From: Verrucomicrobiota bacterium
Lineage (GTDB): Bacteria > Verrucomicrobiota > Kiritimatiellia > CAIQIC01 > JAGNIJ01
DNA: 35,952 bases
Reading direction: 5' to 3'
Assembly: GCA_018823105.1 (NCBI GenBank)
Contig: JAHJJH010000152.1
Coordinates: 1-35,952, forward strand
Shown here one piece after another: positions 6,940 through 15,480 of this stretch. The translations under genes and the position numbers were made by a program. The notes under the pieces were generated by a model. The model saw only the letters and a list, made by a program, of their open reading frames with translations, did not search any database and had not been told where the DNA came from. The first letter of the stretch is position 1. Each line of letters starts with the position of its first letter.

Positions 6940-9900
6940 ATGAAAGCGTTGAAGGTCATCGGCCAACTGTGCAAATGGACGGCCCGCGTTCTGGCGGGAC
7001 TGCTCCTCCTCGCCGCGCTCGCAATGGCGCTGATCCAGACCCCGTGGGCCAAAAGGCGGCTGGCCTCCCTGACGGCGCGCGTCCTCAGCACCGAAAACGT
7101 CCGGGTGAGCATCGGAAGACTGCAGGGCCTGGTTCCGTTCGATGTGCGGGTGGATGAAATCCGCCTGGCTGACGCTTCGGGCGATTGGCTCCAGGCCGCC
7201 GGCGTGCAGATCCAGCTTTCCGCGGCGGACCTGGCCCGGCGGCGGCTGGTTTTCCAGTATGTACGAGTGGCCCGCCTGCACCTGTCCCGCTGGCCCGAGA
7301 CGGCAGAGCGGCCGGCGGCGCCCCCCGCGGCGGTCCGTCCCGCGGCACACGGGCCGCACATCGAGTTTCGCCGGGTGCAGGTGAATACCTTGCTCCTGGA
7401 CAAGGCGGTGGCGGGAGAATCCCTGACGCTGCTGGTGCATGGTAGCGCGGACGTTTCCCCGGCTGCCGGCGGACGGGTACAATGCCAAGTGCTTCGCCTG
7501 GACGACCGCATCGGATCGGCGCGCGTCACGGCGTCGTGGAACGGGTCGCCGGCGACCCTCACGCTGGACGCGGAGTTGCACGATGATCCCCGGGGACCCC
7601 TGGCCCGCCGGCTGCCCTCACCCGCCACGGGACCCCTGCGCGCGCAGTTGACCGGGGAAGGTCCGATGAAGGCCTTCCGGGGCCGCCTGGAGGCGGGGGC
7701 GGAGGGGTTCGGCCAATTCTCCACAACGTTCACCCTCGATGCCCGGCGTCCGCTGGCGCTGGACTTCAAGGCGCTCTTTCAAAATGACGGCGGCCTCCCC
7801 CTACCCTTCAAGGAGGTGGCGTTGAGTGGTCATGCCGACCGCCTGCTCGACCAGCCCGCAGGCGAATTTGACGCGAAGGTGATTTACGACGACGAGCCGT
7901 TCGCCGCCCGGATGGCGGTTCTCTATCAGGATGGCCGGCTGCAGGTTTCGAACCTGGACTTCCAGGCCGGCTCCGTCTCGGTCAAAGGAAACTTGACCTT
8001 CGATCCGGAGTCGCGCCTGGCCCGGGGCCGGCTGACCGCCGCCTTGCCGTACCTGTCGGAGATTGCGAACCGCTGGGGCTGGCCGGTCGGCGGCGACGCC
8101 CGCCTGGACATTGAGCTGGAAACGGCCGGGGATGAACAGGGCGTGACGATCCGCGGAGAGGGAGGGAATCTAACCACTCCGTTCGCCGGGGCAGCGGACT
8201 TTCGTTTGAACGCCCGGATTCAGCAGGCCTGGCATCGCCCGAGGGGACGCGTGGAACTCGTTCTCCATGATGTGACGGCGAAACAAGTGGCCTTCTCCAA
8301 TCTGACGTTCAGCGTGGAAGGGGACAAAGAGGCGTTGGCCTGGTCCGTCGACGCCGCCGGTCGGGCTCTGCAACCCTTTGACGTATCGGCCAGCGGTCAA
8401 TTCCGTGAGGCAGACGGTGAGCGGTCGATGCGCATAGACAAGATGACCGGTCGGTTCGCGGGACGGACCTGTCGCCTGGCGGCGCCTGCCGCGGTCACCG
8501 TGGGCCGGGACCGCCTGGCCTGGGGACCGATCACCTGGCAGATCGGAACGGGCCGCTTGACGACCTCCGGCGCTTTTACCGGGCAGGACGTCCAGGCCAC
8601 GATGGAACTCAATCAGCTCCCGCTGGGCGTGGTGTCCGAACTGGGATGGCCCGAACTGGAAGGGCATGCCTCCGGGAAACTGGAGATTCAAGGCCCCTGC
8701 AGCCGCCCTGCGGCCGAACTCCAATTGAAGTTTTCCGGCGTCAAGCCGCGTCAACCGCTGGTCATTCCTTTGACGACCGCGGAGGCGGACGTGCGGCTGC
8801 GCGCGCAGGAGGGGCGACTCAGCGCCGAATGGACCCTGTTGGGGCCGGCCCGGGTCTCCGCGGCCGGCGAGATGGACGTGCCGCTCGACTGGTCCCTGCG
8901 GCCGCTGCTCTGGCGTTTTCCATCCCCGCTCCCCCTTCGCGGCCGCCTGAGCGCGAAGGCCGAGCTGGCCGCGTTGCTGCCCCCCTCGTTTCTGGAGAAC
9001 CATGTCGTTCGCGGCGCGCTGGACGCCGAACTGGAACTGGGGGGAAGCCTGGACGCGCCGGATATCGACGGCCAACTAACCCTGCAGAACGGCTCCTATG
9101 AAAATCTGGACCTTGGGATTGTGCTCCAGGATGTGACCATCGGCGCCCAGGCGGACCTCACAAGCCTGGTGATTACGAACGCCTCGGCCACGGACGGAGG
9201 CCGGGGACGGGTCGGCCTCGAGGGCCGCCTGGAATTCAAGCCGTCGCGGCAGTTCCCGTTCGCTTTGAACCTCCGCCTCGAAAACGCCGCGCTGGTTCGA
9301 CAGGATCATCTGTCGCTGGACGCGGACGGCGAGGTGACGCTCTCCGGGTCGCTGGCCCGCAGCCGGCTGGCCGGCAACGTGCACATTCGGCAACTCGAGT
9401 ACCAATCCGTGGAGCGCCCGTCCGCGACCATCCCGCAACTGGACGTCGTGGAGATCAATCGGCCCGGCCGTAAAGACGCGTCGCCGGGTTCCACGAACGG
9501 GGCGGTACAGCCGCTGGAACTGGATCTCGACGTCCGGGCGCCGGCCCGCGTGATGGTCCGGGGCCGGGGCCTGGACTCGGAATGGCGGGGCCGTCTTCAC
9601 ATCGGCGGAGACCTGAATCAACCGGTCTACCTGGGTTCGTTCACCGTGCTGCGCGGACGCTTTCTGTTCCTCGGCCGGCGTTTTACGCTGGACCGGGCCA
9701 CGGTCAGCCTGGACGGCCGGGTGCCGGCGGATCCGCAGTTGGACATCTCCGCCGAGGCGAGCGCGGCCGACGTAACGGCGCGATTGACCCTGGCCGGCTC
9801 CTGGGAGGCGCCGACGTGGGATTTGAGTTCCGATCCCTCCCTGCCGGCCGATGAAATCATGGCGCACCTGCTGTTCGGCCGGTCCGCCGACCGCCTCTCG

Positions 9901-10224
9901 GCGTTGCAGGCCGTGCGCCTGGCCTACGGATTGAACATGCTGCGGGGGGGCGGACGCGCGTTCGATATCCTGGGGCGCGGCCAGTCGCTGTTGCGCGTGG
10001 ACCAGCTGGATATCAAGCAGGACATGGAGAATCCCGAACTTTCGTCCGTGGCCGTGGGGAAGTATGTGGGCGACCGTGTATTCGTCCAGGGAGAGAAAAG
10101 CCTGTCCGGGCAAAGCGACACGATCATGGTGGAGGTGGAATTGTCCCGCTCGCTGCGCCTGCAGACGGAAACCAGCCCGCAGATTCGCGAAGGCATTCGC
10201 CTGAACTGGAGCCGCGACTATTGA
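6940..10224 (+). CDS. tamB: Translocation and assembly module protein TamB
   Basis: The 1094-residue protein is anchored in the inner membrane by an N-terminal segment (about residues 14-31, VLAGLLLLAALAMALIQ). The body is a very long repetitive beta-rich region, as expected for the AsmA/TamB bridge fold that spans the periplasm and may carry lipid to the outer membrane. The C-terminal TamB domain shows FLFLGRRFTLDRATVSLDG and the LLFGRSADRLSALQ helix. The ending fits the family, with a run that predicts barrel-like strands. It starts one base after tamA, so the pair is one operon. The length is in the usual range of about 1000-1500. Confidence 0.92.
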   Translation: MKALKVIGQLCKWTARVLAGLLLLAALAMALIQTPWAKRRLASLTARVLSTENVRVSIGRLQGLVPFDVRVDEIRLADASGDWLQAAGVQIQLSAADLARRRLVFQYVRVARLHLSRWPETAERPAAPPAAVRPAAHGPHIEFRRVQVNTLLLDKAVAGESLTLLVHGSADVSPAAGGRVQCQVLRLDDRIGSARVTASWNGSPATLTLDAELHDDPRGPLARRLPSPATGPLRAQLTGEGPMKAFRGRLEAGAEGFGQFSTTFTLDARRPLALDFKALFQNDGGLPLPFKEVALSGHADRLLDQPAGEFDAKVIYDDEPFAARMAVLYQDGRLQVSNLDFQAGSVSVKGNLTFDPESRLARGRLTAALPYLSEIANRWGWPVGGDARLDIELETAGDEQGVTIRGEGGNLTTPFAGAADFRLNARIQQAWHRPRGRVELVLHDVTAKQVAFSNLTFSVEGDKEALAWSVDAAGRALQPFDVSASGQFREADGERSMRIDKMTGRFAGRTCRLAAPAAVTVGRDRLAWGPITWQIGTGRLTTSGAFTGQDVQATMELNQLPLGVVSELGWPELEGHASGKLEIQGPCSRPAAELQLKFSGVKPRQPLVIPLTTAEADVRLRAQEGRLSAEWTLLGPARVSAAGEMDVPLDWSLRPLLWRFPSPLPLRGRLSAKAELAALLPPSFLENHVVRGALDAELELGGSLDAPDIDGQLTLQNGSYENLDLGIVLQDVTIGAQADLTSLVITNASATDGGRGRVGLEGRLEFKPSRQFPFALNLRLENAALVRQDHLSLDADGEVTLSGSLARSRLAGNVHIRQLEYQSVERPSATIPQLDVVEINRPGRKDASPGSTNGAVQPLELDLDVRAPARVMVRGRGLDSEWRGRLHIGGDLNQPVYLGSFTVLRGRFLFLGRRFTLDRATVSLDGRVPADPQLDISAEASAADVTARLTLAGSWEAPTWDLSSDPSLPADEIMAHLLFGRSADRLSALQAVRLAYGLNMLRGGGRAFDILGRGQSLLRVDQLDIKQDMENPELSSVAVGKYVGDRVFVQGEKSLSGQSDTIMVEVELSRSLRLQTETSPQIREGIRLNWSRDY

Positions 10225-10422
10225 TGCAAATTTGACGACCATCATGGAGCCTTGCAGGTGGCCGTCGCGCTCCGTAACGACGGCGGCCTCATTTCTACGT
10301 CCGACTGAAAACCCGTAGGAGCCGGATGGAGAGGACGAAAGGGGAAGCGAAGGCCAGCGGGGTTGCCCTTGATTCGTCCGGGAGTTGTGCTTTATTCATG
10401 GCAAGCGAAACGAAGGTTTCTT

Positions 10423-10995
10423 ATGGCCGCCACTCCTTCCACCATGTTGGCGCTGGGCACGCCGGCACCGGATTTCCGCCTGCCGGACACGGTCAGCGGA
10501 AAGGCGATATCCCTCGCCAGCTTCGCGGACACGAAGGCGCTGCTGGTGATGTTCATCTGCCGGCATTGTCCCTTCGTCGTCCACGTCGAGCGCGAACTGG
10601 CCCGGCTCGGTCTCGATTACGCCGGGAAGGGTGTCGGGATCATTGCCATCAGCTCGAACGACGCGGCGGCCTATCCGGACGACGCGCCGGAGAGTCTGAA
10701 GGCCATGGCCTTGGAACTCGGGTTCAATTTTCCGCTGTGCTACGACGCGACCCAAGAAGTGGCCCGGGCGTACACCGCGGCGTGCACCCCGGATTTCTTC
10801 CTGTTCGACCGGTCGCGCCGACTGGTCTACCGCGGGCAACTGGACGACAGCCGGCCGGGCAACCACAAGCCCGTCACGGGGCGCGATCTGCGCGCCGCGC
10901 TGGAGGCCGTCCTCGCGGACCGGCCGGTGGCCGCCGATCAGAGACCCAGCCTGGGGTGCAGCATCAAATGGAAGCCGGGCCACGCGCCGCTGTAG
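10423..10995 (+). CDS. Thioredoxin-like redoxin (AhpC/TSA family)
   Basis: The 190-residue protein has a peroxiredoxin/TlpA-type thioredoxin fold. It begins ALGTPAPDFRLPDTVSGK, followed by the strand ALLVMFICRHCPF containing a CRHC active-site pair (Cys46, Cys49). Later come the cis-proline region TAACTPDFFLFD and the turn YRGQLDDSRPGN, a signature of a well-populated bacterial redoxin subgroup. ATG 10423 is preceded by GAAGG at good spacing; an upstream TTG in frame (10363) lacks support. No signal peptide is visible, so a cytoplasmic thiol-disulfide or peroxide-related role is likely. The exact substrate cannot be read from sequence. It stands alone after the tam operon. Confidence 0.85.
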   Translation: MAATPSTMLALGTPAPDFRLPDTVSGKAISLASFADTKALLVMFICRHCPFVVHVERELARLGLDYAGKGVGIIAISSNDAAAYPDDAPESLKAMALELGFNFPLCYDATQEVARAYTAACTPDFFLFDRSRRLVYRGQLDDSRPGNHKPVTGRDLRAALEAVLADRPVAADQRPSLGCSIKWKPGHAPL

Positions 10996-11141
10996 TTCGG
11001 CGTGTAAGCAGGCCGTCGGTGGCCGTCACCCGTTCCCCGTCACACGCTCCATAAAGCGTGACACAGCGGATCCGGTTCCCGGTGCCTTTTCGAATAAAAA
11101 TTGCGTTGCGCCTCCGCTCCCACCGCTCCCATCGAAAAGGC

Positions 11142-11170
11142 TTTACACGCGGGGGGGTGGCGTGATAAAA
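11142..11170 (+). promoter_or_regulatory. Possible sigma70-type promoter for the EIIA fusion gene
   Basis: TTTACA (11142-11147) matches the -35 consensus at five of six positions. It is followed by TGATAAAA (11163-11170), a weak -10 with 15-17 bp spacing. It lies about 50 bp before the start at 11220. The -10 match is poor. Confidence 0.25.
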
Positions 11171-11219
11171 GCAATTCCGGTTTTCCGCCGGTCCCTTGGC
11201 GGAGGGCGAAGGGGCGTGT

Positions 11220-12101
11220 ATGAGCGAGCCGATGGTCATCGCGGTAGGGTACAAAAAAGGCAGCATGCATCGAATTATCAATCACCTGATCCAGCTGCAG
11301 GAACTCCGCGTCGCCAGGGCCCAGCAAGAGGCCTCCATGCAGGGCGCCCGATTGTCCCAGCTGGATGCCTCCATTCAGACGCTGTTCGAACAACTGCCCC
11401 AGGACCTCGCCGCCCAGTACCGCAAGATCGAAAAGAAAGGCCTGCTGGCCATCGTTCCCGTCACCAACGGCGTGTGCTCGGCGTGCGGGATGTCGTTGCC
11501 GGTGAGCCTGGTGCACGCGGTGCACGCGGCGGATTCGCTGTATCTCTGCCCGAACTGTGCGCGCATGTTGTACTACCCCGAGTCGCGGCCCCGCCACGTC
11601 GGCCGGAGGAAACGGCGCAGCGAGCCGGCCAAGGTCGGCATCGAGCGCTTCTCTTCTTCCGATCTGATGATCCCGCGGTTGGTTTCCCAGCAGCGCGACG
11701 ACATTATCGCGGAACTGTGTGACAAGATGGAAGTCGAGGGTTTCGTGGATGATGCGGGTCGTCTGCGGGAGGAGGCGCTCAAGCGGGAGGCGATCATCAG
11801 CACCGCCGTGGAGCATGGCCTGGCGTTTCCCCACGTGCGCGGCGTGGAAGGCGGGGGGCTGACGCTCGCGTTGGGCTTGCACCGCAAAGGCGTCCGGTTC
11901 GGCGGGCCCGGCCGCAGCCTGACGAGAATCATTTTCTTCATGGTCATTCCCACCGCCGCCAGCGCGTTCTACCTGAAGCTGCTGTCCGGCCTGGCCCAGA
12001 CGTTCCAGGACGAGGAGCCCCGCGAACGTTTGTTCGAGGCGGAGACTCCGGAACAGCTCTGGAAGGCCCTGGTCAAGACCACGAAGGCCAGGATCCAGTA
12101 G
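11220..12101 (+). CDS. Zinc-ribbon / PTS EIIA (PtsN-like) fusion protein
   Basis: This 293-residue protein has two parts. Residues about 15-75 are a charged helical region, followed by a four-cysteine zinc ribbon (CSAC near 86-89 and CPNC near 110-113). This recalls the coiled-coil plus C4 zinc-ribbon family. Residues about 145-290 form an EIIA domain of the fructose/nitrogen type, with the phospho-accepting histidine in GLAFPHVRG (His205). EIIA domains accept phosphate from HPr or NPr. Without transporter genes nearby, a regulatory role is more likely than sugar uptake. ATG 11220 has GAAGGGG upstream. The gene is followed closely by a convergent gene. Confidence 0.8.
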   Translation: MSEPMVIAVGYKKGSMHRIINHLIQLQELRVARAQQEASMQGARLSQLDASIQTLFEQLPQDLAAQYRKIEKKGLLAIVPVTNGVCSACGMSLPVSLVHAVHAADSLYLCPNCARMLYYPESRPRHVGRRKRRSEPAKVGIERFSSSDLMIPRLVSQQRDDIIAELCDKMEVEGFVDDAGRLREEALKREAIISTAVEHGLAFPHVRGVEGGGLTLALGLHRKGVRFGGPGRSLTRIIFFMVIPTAASAFYLKLLSGLAQTFQDEEPRERLFEAETPEQLWKALVKTTKARIQ

Positions 12102-12184
12102 GAGGGGCGCACTCTTGCCTACCCGCGCCACACCGTGACGTGTGGAGACACCTGGCGGAAAATCCGCGTGCCGGATATTTTCCC

Positions 12185-12724
12185 TCACAGCCGCCGCAGA
12201 TCGGGCGGCGGGCTCTTGGACAACTCGACCTGTCCGTCGGTATAGAGAATGTGGTAGCGACCCTGGTGGGGCGGCGGCACGGATTCCGACAGCGCGTTGA
12301 TTTCCACCAGCATCCACCTGGGTACGCCCGGCGGGTGCAGCTTGCGCCCGTTGTTCTCCACGTTCCAGACATAGGTCAGGCCCAGGGCGCGTTGCGAGGC
12401 CGGAACGGCCGGGCAGACCGTCAGCCCTTCCACCGCCGCGTAGGGCTGGATGACCGTGACCAGGCTGTCGGCATCCTGTTTCGGGTCGTTGGGAAAGAAG
12501 GCCAGGCGCGGCAACGTCCCGCGGTCTATCTCGTACATTTCCAGGGCCGTGTAGATATGCCAGAGCTGCTCGGCGCAGGAACGCGTCAAGCGTCGCTGAT
12601 GGAGTTGGTGGGTGACGGTTAACACCGTCCCCGCCAGGATCAACAGCACCACCAGCAGTTCGACCAGGGTGAAGCCCCGTTCGGCACTTCGTCGTTTCTT
12701 GCTCCTGAAAACCGTTTCGCTCAT
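12185..12724 (-). CDS. Prepilin-type N-terminal domain protein (pseudopilin-like)
   Basis: The 179-residue protein has the class III signal RGFTLVELLVVLLIL: a basic leader, Gly before the prepilin peptidase cleavage site, Phe at +1 and Glu at +5. A long hydrophobic N-terminal helix follows. The remainder is a small globular domain with the GLTYVWNVENNG and YHILYTDGQVEL segments often seen in PVC pseudopilins of unknown role. It probably sits in the inner membrane, perhaps as part of a type II secretion-like or type IV pilus-like assembly. It lies 34 bp downstream of the kinase gene and may be co-transcribed with it. Confidence 0.8.
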   Translation of the reverse strand: MSETVFRSKKRRSAERGFTLVELLVVLLILAGTVLTVTHQLHQRRLTRSCAEQLWHIYTALEMYEIDRGTLPRLAFFPNDPKQDADSLVTVIQPYAAVEGLTVCPAVPASQRALGLTYVWNVENNGRKLHPPGVPRWMLVEINALSESVPPPHQGRYHILYTDGQVELSKSPPPDLRRL

Positions 12725-12758
12725 GGCAGCATCAGCGTAGGCTCAACGGACAGCGTCG

Positions 12759-14471
12759 TCAACGGCCAAGATCGGCGTAGAGCAGGCGCGCGAACGGGGC
12801 GGGCCACTCGGAAGGCGGCGAAGACGCCTGGATGGCCCGCTTGAGGTATCCGGCGGCCAGCCGACCTTCGCCGTCGAGATAGGCCCGGATCGCCGCGGCG
12901 ACGTAGGCATCGTTCCGGAAGGGATGTTGCATGTTCTCCACGGCATTGGCCACGTCGCGGCTGGAGAGATCACCCGCCAGGCCCTTCATGGATATCCGGA
13001 TAGGGCCCTCCGGAGGCGGCGTGTGCAACATGAGGACTTCGAGCGCCCGTTCCCGGTTCCCTTCGAGCAGCGCCATCTCGATATACTCCAGCTGGGCCAT
13101 GTTGGCGACAGCCGGGGAGGCGTCCGGATTGGTCAGGATGCGGTGGTACAGCGCCTGGGCGCCCTGGCGGTTGTTGAGCATGATCTCGCACCGCGCCTGA
13201 TCCAGTTCCGCGATGGCGGAGGTCCGGGTATCCCCCACGGACCGGCTGATGTCCGCCGCGGCGCGGAACCCGTCGCGGGCGGTGCCCCACGCCCCCCCGA
13301 TCATCGCCTTCCGAGCCAGCCGGATGTCATTCCAGGCCCGCGGGGTCTCCCGCTCAAAGCCCGCCCCGTTCTCCGCCTCGGCCAGCATGTAGAGAGCGTT
13401 CTTCAACTGCGCACGGCGCCATAGCTCCTCGAACCGGATCCTCAACAGGCGCTGCCGGAACAACAGCCCGGCCCCGGAAAGAACCGCCAGCATGGCCGCA
13501 CCGGCAAGAATCGCCCGCCGGTAGCGCCGGGTGAGGTGGCGCAGATAGGCCAGGATCGAAAAGCGATGGGCGCTCACGGGCCGCCCTGCCCGGACACGTT
13601 CGAGGTCGCCGGCGAAGGCCTCGGCATCCACGTACCGGTCCCGCGGCTCCTTTTCCAGGGCCTTGAACAGGACCGCCTCCAGGTCGGGCGGGATCTCCTT
13701 GCGGAACAGACGCGGGCGCCGCGGCAGTTCGTTCTTCACCGCCTCCAGGACCTCCTTGACGGGGGACCCGTGCTGGATCGCGTACGGCAGGACGCCGGTG
13801 ACGGCTTCGTACAACACCACGCCGAGGGAGTAGATGTCGCTGGCCGGGCCCACCCGCTCGCCCCGCGCCTGCTCGGGCGACATGTAGAGCGGCGTGCCGG
13901 TCAGCGCGCCGGTGAGCGTGCAGGAGGGCCAGTCCATCAGTTCGGCCACGCGGAAATCGGACAACAGAGGTTCCTCGAACTCGTCAATCATGATGTTCGT
14001 CGGCTTGACGTCGCGATGAACAATGTTGTGCGTGTGAGCGTACTGCAGGGCGCGCGCGATCCGGATGATGATTTCGACCACGCGCATCAGGCTCATGGGC
14101 GTGGACTCCAGCGCCGCCTCCAGCGTCCGGCTGTTGCGGACGGACTCCATGACGATGTAGTGATAAGGGCCGTCGCGTCCCGTCGTGTAGATGGGCATGA
14201 TGTTCGGATGGCGGCGCAGCTTCTTGGAGGCCTCCGCTTCGCGCCGGAACCGCTCGAGCATGGTGGCCGAAACGCCCGGCCCCTCCTGGAAAATCTTCAG
14301 GGCGACTTCGTGGCCGGTGCCGTCCGCCGCGAGGAACACCGAGGCCATGGAACCATGCCCCAGGAAATCGGTGATGACGTATTCGCCGATGTGGAAGCCC
14401 TTGCCGGGATACTTCCCGCCCGATTCCTCCGGCGCGGGCGCGGCCGACGCTGTATCCGTGGAACTGCTCAT
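12759..14471 (-). CDS. Membrane Ser/Thr protein kinase with helical-repeat tail
   Basis: The 570-residue protein has an N-terminal Hanks-type kinase domain (about 28-305). It shows a glycine loop GHGSMASV, the ATP lysine Lys59 in VALKIF, the catalytic loop HRDVKPTN (152-159) and GTPLYMSPEQARGE in the activation segment. The metal-binding DFG reads DFR (172-174), which is unusual; the aspartate is kept. A single membrane segment (AILAGAAMLAVLSGAGLLF) follows near 335-353, then a tail of helical repeats suited to binding proteins in the periplasm. A GTG at 14480 preceded by GAAGGG is an alternative start. It probably controls envelope or secretion functions; the substrate is unknown. Confidence 0.85.
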   Translation of the reverse strand: MSSSTDTASAAPAPEESGGKYPGKGFHIGEYVITDFLGHGSMASVFLAADGTGHEVALKIFQEGPGVSATMLERFRREAEASKKLRRHPNIMPIYTTGRDGPYHYIVMESVRNSRTLEAALESTPMSLMRVVEIIIRIARALQYAHTHNIVHRDVKPTNIMIDEFEEPLLSDFRVAELMDWPSCTLTGALTGTPLYMSPEQARGERVGPASDIYSLGVVLYEAVTGVLPYAIQHGSPVKEVLEAVKNELPRRPRLFRKEIPPDLEAVLFKALEKEPRDRYVDAEAFAGDLERVRAGRPVSAHRFSILAYLRHLTRRYRRAILAGAAMLAVLSGAGLLFRQRLLRIRFEELWRRAQLKNALYMLAEAENGAGFERETPRAWNDIRLARKAMIGGAWGTARDGFRAAADISRSVGDTRTSAIAELDQARCEIMLNNRQGAQALYHRILTNPDASPAVANMAQLEYIEMALLEGNRERALEVLMLHTPPPEGPIRISMKGLAGDLSSRDVANAVENMQHPFRNDAYVAAAIRAYLDGEGRLAAGYLKRAIQASSPPSEWPAPFARLLYADLGR

Positions 14472-14594
14472 GGCGCGCACATGAATCTGCCCTTCCCGGC
14501 GGACGGATTCAAGGGCAAAGCCCGTCCGATGGCGACGACGCGCCGGAGGGAGGGCTGTCGGCGCCAAGCGGCCGGGACAACCCCGGCCCGGGCA

Positions 14595-15479
14595 TCAGCC
14601 CTTGCCGCCCAGGCCCAAAAAACGTCCCAACCGGCACTGGTAGCGGGGTCGGGTGAAATGGTCCCAGGCCTTCTGAAAACGGGCCTGGTGCCGCTCGCGG
14701 CGACGAAGAACCTCCCGCACCAGCGCCTTCGGCGGCCGGGGACGGCAGGCGCTCAGGCGCTCGAGATAGACGTCGTGGTCATGGATGTCCCCGAGGACGT
14801 CCTGAATGGCCTTGAGCCGATGGGCCAGGTCCTCCAAGGGGGCATCGAACGTGCCGGCGAAAAACTCGGCCAGGTAGCGCGCCTTTCGGCAGGCGATGCG
14901 CAGCTTGTGCATCTGGTCCGGCGATAAATCCGGCAACCCGAGGGCGCGGCGCTGAATCCGCCGGATGGCCTTGCGCAGGACGCTCCGCCCCAGGTCGGCG
15001 ACGGACTGCCGCGGACCGCGTAACGTGCCGGGCTTCAAATCCTCCTCGATCAGCCGCTCCAGGTCGGCCTTCAAGGCGCGGTAGGTTTCGCCCTCCAGGC
15101 GGGCACGCACGCGGTACCACTGGTTTTGCTTGCCGTTCCTCTGCTGGGCCAGGAAGCGGGCCGAGGCGCCCCGGCGCAGGACGGGATTCCGCTTCAGGAA
15201 CAGCAGCCAGACATCCGCGTCGCGGGCGGGCCCAAGATCCTTGAGCAGACGGTCAAAGCCCGCTTCCACCGCCGCGGCGCGCGTCGCGGCCAGGGATTCC
15301 CGGAGGGCGCGCAGGAGGGTGCGGAGACGACGGATCGCCACCCGCAGGTCGTGCAGCGGGGTCTCCTTTCCGGCCCGCACGCCCTCTTCCGTTTGCCGGA
15401 TGATGTCGGCCTGGGCGCGCACCTGCCGGCGAAGAAAATCGGCTGGGCGCTCCTCCGCCGCCTGGACCGGTGAAGGCAT
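14595..15479 (-). CDS. CHAD domain protein (polyphosphate-binding type)
   Basis: The 294-residue all-helical protein shows two halves of a CHAD domain, each with its conserved histidine and basic helix: LHDLRVAIRRLRTLLRAL and MHKLRIACRKARYLAEFF. The conserved His/Arg/Lys residues form a positive surface that binds polyphosphate in characterised CHAD proteins. The start at 15479 is chosen because it lies one base after the ppk1 stop, which implies translational coupling. Placement immediately after ppk1 and ppx strongly supports a role in holding or targeting polyphosphate granules rather than a catalytic role. No CYTH domain is attached. Confidence 0.88.
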   Translation of the reverse strand: MPSPVQAAEERPADFLRRQVRAQADIIRQTEEGVRAGKETPLHDLRVAIRRLRTLLRALRESLAATRAAAVEAGFDRLLKDLGPARDADVWLLFLKRNPVLRRGASARFLAQQRNGKQNQWYRVRARLEGETYRALKADLERLIEEDLKPGTLRGPRQSVADLGRSVLRKAIRRIQRRALGLPDLSPDQMHKLRIACRKARYLAEFFAGTFDAPLEDLAHRLKAIQDVLGDIHDHDVYLERLSACRPRPPKALVREVLRRRERHQARFQKAWDHFTRPRYQCRLGRFLGLGGKG

Positions 15480-15480
15480 C

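Noticed and set aside
8170-10245. Long minus-strand frames opposite tamB
   Set aside because: The plus-strand TamB has an anchor, the C-terminal family domain and a one-base link to tamA. The antisense frames have no recognisable features.
10225-10422. Search for a promoter or terminator after tamB
   Set aside because: CCGTCG/CGACGG near 10263-10285 could pair but has no T-run, and no promoter pair with good spacing was convincing.
12128-12145. Small hairpin (CCACAC/GTGTGG) between convergent genes, considered as a terminator
   Set aside because: A six-base stem without a T-run on either side is too weak to call.
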